DNA from: Collinsella sp. TF05-9AC
GTDB taxonomy: Bacteria > Actinomycetota > Coriobacteriia > Coriobacteriales > Coriobacteriaceae
Length of the DNA: 11,610 nucleotides
Assembly: GCF_003438495.1 (NCBI RefSeq)
Contig: NZ_QSSH01000045.1
Coordinates: 1 to 11,610 of the forward strand
Reading direction: 5' to 3'
The notes beneath the pieces were generated by a model that was not told the origin of the DNA, did not search any database, and saw only the letters and a program-made list of their open reading frames with translations. Shown piece by piece: positions 6,302 to 11,610 of the stretch (positions are counted from its first letter, which is position 1; each line of letters opens with the position of its first letter). A program made the position numbers and the translations under genes.

Positions 6302-6691
6302 ATCCGAAGCGAGTCGGCCCGGCGTTCTAGAATCCGGAATACGGTTGAAATCCCATGCCGCCTCGACCCTGCCCACAAGCTCGACGCCGGACTCGAGCAT
6401 CTTTCCGGCCTCCGCCTCGAGCCGCGCCCAATCGACGGGACCGTCGATTCCCCGGGTGCGTCCGTCGTCGCAGGGCTCGTCCGTCCTCGCCTCCGTGAAG
6501 TACTTGGACTCCTGCCATATCTCGTCCTGTCCGCACATGACCGCGCTTGCGAGACGCACCGGCGAGCCCGTGGAGGGAAGCACCGGCACGACGCGCGACC
6601 TGTGCTTGTTCTCTCAGTTTGTCCCCTCCTGCGCGTAGTTGGTGCGCAGGCGCTTCCAGTGGGTCGGCAGAAAGTTGTTACCGTCAATGGG
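6302..6691 (-). pseudogene. IS256-family transposase, C-terminal fragment with nonsense codon
   Basis: Read leftward from about 6691, the frame gives LPTHWKRLRTNYAQEGTN, then a TGA at 6616-6614, then ENKHRSRVVPVLPSTGSPVR, LASAVMCGQDEIWQESKYF and DGPVDWARLEAEAGKMLES. This matches the end of IS256-family transposases, in which the expected text near the stop is TNREIKRRSRVVQVFPS: the TGA replaces the Arg codon (CGA). The sequence then runs into the putative inverted repeat at 6270-6300. This subtype (ending in DGPVDWARLEAEA) differs from the plus-strand fragment on its left, so the two are not halves of one element. Only the C-terminal fifth survives. Confidence 0.8.
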
Positions 6692-6775
6692 AAATCGGTC
6701 AATTGGGGCTAGATGGATAAATCAGGCAGGGCCATTGCAGCACTACGTGCCGAAAACTCGGCCAGCGACGAGAAG

Positions 6776-6799
6776 TTTGTGAAACGTTTTGTGAAGCGT
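6776..6799. repeat. Two tandem 12-bp units
   Basis: TTTGTGAAACGT is followed directly by TTTGTGAAGCGT, with one difference. It lies just past the 3' end of the leftward membrane/TPR gene in otherwise featureless sequence. Significance is unknown. Confidence 0.6.
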
Positions 6800-6811
6800 G
6801 GCAGGACGAAG

Positions 6812-9049
6812 CTACCTCTCGGCAAAGGTACCCCAACCGCCGGCAGGAACGTCGACACAGCTTTCGAGGTAACTCTTCATGATGTCTTCCAATGTGGGCA
6901 CGCGTCCTTCGGCCAATATGCCCAAGGCATCCAGCACATCGAATACGGCGGCTGCGTCATCGACCCCGAGGAGGTCTTCGTTGCACAGGTCCAACCTCGC
7001 ACCAAGCACAGTATACCCGTGCTGCACAGCGACCCTCGCAAGGGTATCGTCATCGGCAACCAGCGGGTGCCTTTGGATCTCGACAACCAGCCCATACCCT
7101 TCGCCGGGCTTTCTGGAATCAAGATCGAACGCGAGCCCGATCTCTTGGACGACGAGCCACGTTTCGGCATATAGCTTCCCTTCCTCGTCCAAGAATAGCC
7201 TCGTCATGGCGGGCACGACATCCCCATACCCAAGAAACTTCCCGCAAAGAAGCGTTTTCGACAGGGAAGAAACCTTCGGATAGCGAGACAGCCACGCCCT
7301 GCCCTCTCGAGTTTTAAGCAAGGGGCAAACCTCTTCGGGATTTCCAAGCATTTCCGTAAGCATGTAGAACCTGGCACAGAAGGCGGCGGCGGTAATGTTA
7401 ATCCGAATGCCGGGCGCGTAATGGCTCATCGGAGTCTCGAAGCCGGAGGCCCTTTCATACGCGCCTCTGCACTCGGCACGCATACCAAGCAAGGCGTAGC
7501 ACAGGCTCATCTCGAGATAGGGATATCCGAGGGACGGTTGCTTGTTGAGCGTAGCGAGGCGCTCTTCGGCAATCGAGAGCTGCATTTTTGCCACCTCGGG
7601 TTTGTCGTACAGTGTCAGCCGGGCAAGCTGCCATCGACACTCGAGCGCCGCCATAACCTGCAAGCTTCCCTCAAGGAGGCCTATAGCCTCATCAGTGTAC
7701 GACACGGCGCGCTCAACGTTCTCTCCCACCATTAAGGCTAGGGCAGCGCGTTCTCGCAGCACTTGGGAGCGCCGCAGAATCGCCTCGGGAGGAAGGCCAT
7801 CCTCCATCACATCCAAATCATGCTCCGCGTCCCCATCCTTGAAATACCGCATTACGCTCTCAGCCAAAGTATTTAGGGAGCGGTCATCCACCGCCAAGCC
7901 CGAAAGCATCGCCCTCAGGTTCATATGGGCATAGTAACGTGCATCGGGGTCGCTCACGCACAAAAACCGATCGCATCCTTCGAAGAAATTGAGCACGGGG
8001 GCGGGGTCGAGCCCGTCGGCCCACGCGATTCTTCCCAAGCTCGCCATAGCGACGACGCGCTGTTGCTCGGAAAGGGAGGCATTGCTGAGGGTGCTTTCGA
8101 CCTCGGCCAAATACAACTTGTTCCTGTCCTCGATGCTTGCCCCTATCTGCCTCATGAAAAGAAGCCGCAGATTGAAGAGCTGCCCAAAATCGTTGGGGCC
8201 AATCGGCGCAAGCGCCTTTTCGCATTCCTCAATCAACCCCCACCCTTCTTCAATGCCGCCATCAGGCAAGCCGATTTTCGTTTTATTCAATGTTGCATTC
8301 TCAAACAGAAGCAAGAGGAACGACTTATTCCGAACGCCCAGACGCTTGGCTTCACGATACGTCTTCTTGAACTCGTCGTCGGCGACTTTGAACTGACCGT
8401 TCACGATATAGCCAACCGCGCGGTTGTGCCAAAGCTGGACTTTGATGAAAGGGTCTGTCTTGTCGGATATCTCGGCCAAGGCGCTTTCGAGTTCCGCTTG
8501 CGACCCAGCACGATCGCAAGCGGAGTTCGCGATAATATGGAGGGCGAAATGCCTGAAAGCCGGTTCTAAGTTTTCGTCCTCAAGCATCCTTTTTGCAACG
8601 CCGTTGTTTCCCAAGTAGATGTTGCAGAAAATCCTGTCCTTGTCGAGGCAGGCGAGCTGCCTTCTGGACAGTCGATCACGGTCAACCGAGTTCATCAGCC
8701 TGAAGGCAGCTACGTAGTCGCAATCGGGAAGAGAGGGATCAGCCTTGCCCACTATGTCATCTAGCCGCTGCGCACACCAAAAATAGTTGGCGGGAAGAGC
8801 GAGCAGACACACCGCGAGAAAAACCGATGCCACACCCGTCAACCATAAAAGGCTAAGCCTAACCGATGCAAACAATGCGACGAACGCCAGTGCCACAACA
8901 AAGATATCAGCCTTGTAAAACCGCGCCAAAGCCTGCTTACACAACCACAGCAACGCCGGCGCGACGACAATCGAAACCGCCAGGATAGAAAGGGCCGGGT
9001 CAGGCCCCGTGATGATATCAATCGCAGCAAGGATATCTTGGAACCCCAT
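6812..9049 (-). CDS. Membrane-anchored TPR-like solenoid protein, unknown function
   Basis: I do not recognise a named family. The 745-residue product starts with three hydrophobic helices (about 18-38, 48-69 and 71-92), then about 650 mainly helical residues that should be cytoplasmic or surface-facing depending on topology. TPR-like helix pairs are visible, for example LWHNRAVGYIVNGQFKVADD (205-224), RERAALALMVGENVERAVSY (431-450) and PYLEMSLCYALLGMRAECRG (509-528). No Walker, nuclease, protease or HTH motif is apparent. The start is ATG at 9049 with GGAGG three bases upstream. It stands alone between IS debris and an AIPR gene, with nothing co-directional close by. Its place among defence genes makes a role in phage defence or infection sensing possible, but that is guilt by association only. 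It could equally be a housekeeping scaffold caught between insertions. Confidence 0.85.
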   Translation of the reverse strand: MGFQDILAAIDIITGPDPALSILAVSIVVAPALLWLCKQALARFYKADIFVVALAFVALFASVRLSLLWLTGVASVFLAVCLLALPANYFWCAQRLDDIVGKADPSLPDCDYVAAFRLMNSVDRDRLSRRQLACLDKDRIFCNIYLGNNGVAKRMLEDENLEPAFRHFALHIIANSACDRAGSQAELESALAEISDKTDPFIKVQLWHNRAVGYIVNGQFKVADDEFKKTYREAKRLGVRNKSFLLLLFENATLNKTKIGLPDGGIEEGWGLIEECEKALAPIGPNDFGQLFNLRLLFMRQIGASIEDRNKLYLAEVESTLSNASLSEQQRVVAMASLGRIAWADGLDPAPVLNFFEGCDRFLCVSDPDARYYAHMNLRAMLSGLAVDDRSLNTLAESVMRYFKDGDAEHDLDVMEDGLPPEAILRRSQVLRERAALALMVGENVERAVSYTDEAIGLLEGSLQVMAALECRWQLARLTLYDKPEVAKMQLSIAEERLATLNKQPSLGYPYLEMSLCYALLGMRAECRGAYERASGFETPMSHYAPGIRINITAAAFCARFYMLTEMLGNPEEVCPLLKTREGRAWLSRYPKVSSLSKTLLCGKFLGYGDVVPAMTRLFLDEEGKLYAETWLVVQEIGLAFDLDSRKPGEGYGLVVEIQRHPLVADDDTLARVAVQHGYTVLGARLDLCNEDLLGVDDAAAVFDVLDALGILAEGRVPTLEDIMKSYLESCVDVPAGGWGTFAER

Positions 9050-9100
9050 AATCCTCCGCTAGACTCGAGTCCAATACTCGTTTGCTATTGTAGCTTGCAT

Positions 9101-9131
9101 TCTATAGTGATCTTCCTTCATGTAGTTTCAA
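9101..9131 (-). promoter_or_regulatory. Weak promoter candidate for the membrane/TPR gene
   Basis: On the minus strand TTGAAA (9131-9126) and TATAGA (9106-9101) are spaced 19 bases apart, longer than ideal, in AT-rich sequence about 50 bases before the ATG at 9049. A perfect 10-bp palindrome GACTCGAGTC (9062-9071) lies in the leader close to the ribosome site. Both are suggestive only. Confidence 0.25.
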
Positions 9132-9257
9132 ATAGAACACATGTTTTGGAAATTGTTTTTGCAATGACTGGGATATCCGCAACCCGCCGCCAGCATAAAA
9201 CGCGCATTGTGAGAATTACCTGATCAGCCAGTTTGCAAATACTACCAGCGGACTGCA

Positions 9258-9398
9258 TATGCCAGCTCGATTGCGAGCTACGAGGGCTTCGCGGCGTGCG
9301 CATGTTCACCGGCGACAAGGCCGTCGGCATGGTCGGCTCGCTCGCCGAGATGTTCCCTGGGGCCAAGTGCCGGCGCTGTGCAGCGCACTTCATCCGCA
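9258..9398 (+). pseudogene. IS256-family transposase, central fragment
   Basis: The frame reads LRGLRGVRMFTGDKAVGMVG, then SLAEMFPGAKCRRCAAHF, which matches the region around the second catalytic Asp of IS256-family transposases (V..V.TGD.A.G....... PGA..QRC..HF). Both ends are abrupt: the usual continuation after the HF residues is lost near 9398. It comes from a different part of the gene than the C-terminal fragments near 6 kb. Confidence 0.7.
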
Positions 9399-9405
9399 TA
9401 CAGTG

Positions 9406-9539
9406 GTCTACTGCCCCTGCGCCCTGTACATAGCCTCGGTTGTCTCGTGGGCGCCGGCCGCCGTCAGGGTGGCGCCGTGCTCATGGCACGCCGTCCAGAC
9501 GGGCTCGCCCCCGAAAAGCCGTACGAAGGCGAAAAGTAA
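9406..9539 (+). pseudogene. Broken end of a small membrane protein (unidentified)
   Basis: A hydrophobic stretch (ALYIASVVSWAPAAVRVAP, then SWHAVQTG) reads like a single membrane helix followed by a short tail. To keep a sensible tail (APEKPYEGEK, stop at 9537-9539) the frame must change near 9515, so the gene is broken. No start codon or ribosome site is evident and it abuts transposase debris, so it is probably the 3' remnant of a gene cut by an insertion. I cannot name the family. Confidence 0.35.
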
Positions 9540-9548
9540 GGCGAGAAA

Positions 9549-9659
9549 ATGGCCTTCCTGTTGCACCTGATTGGAATGGGTATGGGGCTGTGCACGCTCG
9601 TCGCCTACGCCTGCATCAAGGTAGGGGCTGAAAGCGAAGCGGTTGACGACGCGAGCTGA
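9549..9659 (+). CDS. Small membrane protein, 36 residues (tentative)
   Basis: ATG at 9549 opens a 36-residue frame with one hydrophobic helix (MAFLLHLIGMGMGLCTLVAY) and an acidic tail ending in VDDAS. TAAGG lies seven bases upstream. The arrangement, starting ten bases after the stop of the broken small membrane protein, suggests the end of a former operon whose front part was lost to an insertion. It may still be intact but has no obvious promoter. I do not recognise it. Confidence 0.4.
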   Translation: MAFLLHLIGMGMGLCTLVAYACIKVGAESEAVDDAS

Positions 9660-9676
9660 TTAGTGATCGTCAAACT

Positions 9677-9690
9677 GTTCGGAACCGAAC
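9677..9690. repeat. 14-bp palindrome
   Basis: GTTCGG-AA-CCGAAC lies between the small membrane frame and the hairpin that ends the AIPR gene. With only two central bases it would be a tight hairpin or a binding dyad; it could extend the terminator region. Confidence 0.5.
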
Positions 9691-9696
9691 GAAAAT

Positions 9697-9726
9697 AGAG
9701 AGGCCCTTTGCAAAAAGGACCTCTCT
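9697..9726 (-). terminator. Terminator of the AIPR gene
   Basis: An inverted repeat with 13-bp arms (AGAGAGGCCCTTT and AAAGGACCTCTCT, one mismatched pair) and a GCAA loop lies 35 bases past the AIPR stop. Read on the minus strand it is followed by ATTTTCG, a short T-tract, so it fits a rho-independent terminator for leftward transcription. On the plus strand no T-tract follows. Confidence 0.65.
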
Positions 9727-9761
9727 GCTGATGGCATTCTAGAGAACAGCCCTGGATTGCC

Positions 9762-11462
9762 CTAAGGCAACAGTAGTGAAATCTTTTCCTTGACCTTACT
9801 TGCCATGGCGTAAGACTTAGCAGCTTTGGATGTTCCGCCAAGGGCCAGATAAACATCCATCACCATGTCCGCAACAGTTTGAATAATTTCATCTGAAAGC
9901 TTGTCAAGGTCGAGATTCTCTATGTCACCAAATGTCAGGCTATCTTTATTGGACAACATGGAAGCAACGCCCATTATCACGTAAAATCTTATGTCGCTTA
10001 TTTGGGAACCCTCTAAGTCTCTCTTAATTTGTGGAAACTTCAGGCAAACCTGTTTTCCGAGACTAGCGGCTCTGTAGTAAGCCTCAAGGTTGCCATCCTG
10101 CCCAAATATTTTCTTATATTGAACTTCGTCAGACAAAAGTGTCGACGGTCTTGCCCTTGCCTGATCCGGCCTGCCGAGAAGTATCGACATCATGCATTGC
10201 GCAAGAAAGGAGAGGGTTACGATCTCTTCTCTCTTCCTCCCCTGGTTTTTGTAATAGTTCTTCCGCCTTTCGTAATACAGTCCATTTCTTTTCATGTAGA
10301 GTTCTATCTGGATATGGATTTGGTCAGTAGCGCGAAGCGATGTCTTTTTCACCTGAGTTTGGTTGTTCGTCGCCAGTATCACTCTGTTTCTGGTCTCATC
10401 GCTTCCCGGCACAAGGATTTTTACCATCACATTTCTGGAATCTTCGGCGTCTTCTGTGCGAGACTCCATAAATTTATATATTTCATACGACGTTTGAAGT
10501 CCATTAACGATGCGAGGCTCTTCCATTTTCACTTCTGCTCCTGCTATTTGGTAGGCTTCAGAAGCCAGTATCGTTACCCCGTTGTTGAGCCACCAGAAAT
10601 CGTCTTCGCTAGGATGCTCCAACGTTTCCCTGATTCCTTTGTTGACTGAAACATTTCCCTCGTAATCTCTGACGTTCGCCTCAAAAAGATAGCTACGGAG
10701 CTGTCCTTGGTCGTCAGTGAGGAAGCGGTAGTAATCCGACAAAGACACCAGGCCAAAGACATCCGTTCTCTGAGGAACTGATGCATAGGACCCCGAAAAA
10801 CGCATAACAAGCCCACTCTCTGCGGGAGGCGACCAGATGCGCATCAATTCGTCTGCTCCAACTAAAACACACGAAGAACTAAATCGGCTTACGCCGACGA
10901 TTTCGTCAATGGCAGCGGGAAGCTGCTCTTTCTGAATCTTAACGCCGTCCGATGGTGAATCCGCATTCGCGATGTACACGAACTTCATTCGGATTTCGTT
11001 TCCGGCCATCGCCGCCGCTTGAATCGCTTCTCTTATTCTTCCAAAAGTATCGATAACGCGATCAGAATATTTATCGTCGAAATCATTTAAGTTTTTATCG
11101 AATGTCAGAAGGTCATTGCAGGTGTCCTTCCACTTCAAGAACGCGTCTTCTTTGAATGATTTTGAAACCTTAGTCTGAAGAATAACAATTTCAACCCTTG
11201 ATCCACGATTGATGTAGTTTTGAATCTGGACATCCTCACTCAAGAAATAATTGTTGGCGAAGATGTAAATAGCATCGCAGCCCCCGTCTCGCGACCCTCC
11301 AATGAGCCCTTCCGCTATCTCATCGTCGTCAAGGTCGTATGGAGCCATGTATCGAGAAGAAGCCAACAGTTCAAAGTAGTCCCCTTTAGAACTATATTCA
11401 GTCTGCTTAGAGAATTCGTCCGAAATGAATCCGTCTATCAGAATCTGGCTGTTGGTTGGCAT
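9762..11462 (-). CDS. AIPR family abortive infection phage resistance protein
   Basis: A 566-residue protein of the AIPR family, a typical length. Family landmarks are WWLNNGVTILASEA (290-303), RIVNGLQTSYEIYKF (317-331), ATNNQTQVKKTSLRATD (364-380), and LYYERRKNYYKNQGR (395-409). Near the N-terminus, GSRDGGCDAIYIF (56-68) followed by VEIVILQTKVSK (90-101) resembles the Mrr-like restriction-endonuclease arrangement D...QxK (D63, Q96, K98), so a nuclease role is possible but unproven. The start is ATG at 11462 with GGGAGG four bases upstream; a TTG at 11474 is an inferior alternative. GC content is much lower than in the left flank (about 43% in the line I counted), suggesting separate acquisition. 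It stands alone on its strand except for a short frame just upstream, and a hairpin terminator follows it. Defence by abortive infection is inferred from the family. Confidence 0.88.
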   Translation of the reverse strand: MPTNSQILIDGFISDEFSKQTEYSSKGDYFELLASSRYMAPYDLDDDEIAEGLIGGSRDGGCDAIYIFANNYFLSEDVQIQNYINRGSRVEIVILQTKVSKSFKEDAFLKWKDTCNDLLTFDKNLNDFDDKYSDRVIDTFGRIREAIQAAAMAGNEIRMKFVYIANADSPSDGVKIQKEQLPAAIDEIVGVSRFSSSCVLVGADELMRIWSPPAESGLVMRFSGSYASVPQRTDVFGLVSLSDYYRFLTDDQGQLRSYLFEANVRDYEGNVSVNKGIRETLEHPSEDDFWWLNNGVTILASEAYQIAGAEVKMEEPRIVNGLQTSYEIYKFMESRTEDAEDSRNVMVKILVPGSDETRNRVILATNNQTQVKKTSLRATDQIHIQIELYMKRNGLYYERRKNYYKNQGRKREEIVTLSFLAQCMMSILLGRPDQARARPSTLLSDEVQYKKIFGQDGNLEAYYRAASLGKQVCLKFPQIKRDLEGSQISDIRFYVIMGVASMLSNKDSLTFGDIENLDLDKLSDEIIQTVADMVMDVYLALGGTSKAAKSYAMASKVKEKISLLLP

Positions 11463-11485
11463 TCTTCCTCCCAAAGATGAATAAG

Positions 11486-11578
11486 CTAATGAAATGATAC
11501 GACTTTTATGATTTTAGTGTAAGCACCAAAACAACCGCGTCTTAACAGCCTGATAAGCTCCTTGATTATCGACTTCAT
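11486..11578 (-). CDS. Possible 30-residue leader peptide upstream of AIPR
   Basis: ATG at 11578 with GGGAGG seven bases upstream opens a 30-residue frame ending TAG at 11488-11486, 23 bases before the AIPR start. The product is basic and partly amphipathic (MKSIIKELIRLLRRG then CFGAYTKIIKVVSFH). The strong ribosome site and close spacing suggest it is translated and perhaps coupled to AIPR. It could be a leader peptide, a small toxin-like or antitoxin-like partner, or chance. I do not recognise the sequence. Confidence 0.4.
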   Translation of the reverse strand: MKSIIKELIRLLRRGCFGAYTKIIKVVSFH

Positions 11579-11610
11579 CCGAACACCTCCCACATTCATC
11601 CGTACATGTG

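Noticed and set aside
6713..7174. Plus-strand frame beginning MDKSGRAIAALRAENS
   Set aside because: Most of it is antisense to the membrane/TPR gene; the first 30 codons lie in non-coding sequence and resemble nothing I know.
7925..8569. A 214-codon plus-strand frame
   Set aside because: Antisense to the membrane/TPR gene, which has a strong ribosome site, membrane helices and TPR-like repeats; the plus frame has none of these.
5728..9398. The IS256 fragments at 5.7-6.2 kb and 9.26-9.40 kb as two halves of one split transposase
   Set aside because: The C-terminal fragment precedes the central one on the same strand and the order cannot be restored by a single insertion; separate remnants are simpler.
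10029..10649. A 206-codon plus-strand frame with hydrophobic stretches
   Set aside because: Antisense to AIPR; the apparent hydrophobicity comes from complementing Lys/Asn/Glu codons.
1..11610. CRISPR arrays, tRNA or rRNA genes, phage attachment sites
   Set aside because: No regularly spaced repeats, cloverleaf-like sequence or rRNA-like sequence was seen on reading through the window.

Overview
The window looks like a defence island from a high-GC, Gram-positive gut-type actinobacterium, most likely a member of the Coriobacteriia (Eggerthella/Gordonibacter/Slackia-like). This is an inference from the very GC-rich flanking secreted-protein gene, frequent GGAGG-type ribosome binding sites and the style of the IS256-family transposase remnants. 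No rRNA, tRNA or marker gene is present to prove it.

Left edge (1-1013): the 5' part of a secreted, beta-solenoid-like surface protein runs off the window on the minus strand. A gene-poor stretch follows, with a short relic that resembles the C-terminal part of a conjugative-element protein and a near-perfect 30-bp palindrome (906-935).

Core (1014-5735): five defence genes lie around one divergent promoter region (3764-3903). Leftward runs a tightly overlapping operon: an AAA15-type ABC ATPase (RloA/AbiLi-like), an RloB/AbiLii-family protein with TOPRIM-like acidic residues, and an S-4TM putative pore-forming effector. Rightward run a CD-NTase (cyclic-oligonucleotide synthase) and an E2-like conjugating enzyme with a C-terminal SEC-C zinc motif. 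S-4TM proteins are known effectors of CD-NTase (CBASS) systems, yet here the effector is the last, overlapping gene of the RloA-RloB operon, while the cyclase and E2 are on the other strand. The simplest reading is a composite E2-only type II CBASS interlocked with an AbiL/RloAB module. This is the most interesting feature of the window. The proposed flow is: phage infection, then cyclase activity (tuned by E2), then a cyclic nucleotide that opens the S-4TM pore, with RloA/RloB as a second, coupled arm. No regulator gene is visible, but two dyads sit in the shared promoter region.

Middle (5736-6811): mobile-element debris. Two IS256-family transposase C-terminal fragments of different subtypes converge on each other; one has a frame break at a 10-G tract, the other a nonsense codon and a recognisable IS end.

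Right half (6812-11610): a 745-residue protein of no family I recognise, with three N-terminal membrane helices and a long TPR-like solenoid; a 700-base stretch with a third IS256 fragment and remnants of small membrane proteins; then an AIPR-family (abortive infection phage resistance) gene with visibly lower GC, a rho-independent-type terminator after it and a possible 30-residue leader peptide before it. Base composition changes sharply from block to block, as expected for an island built from several transfers.
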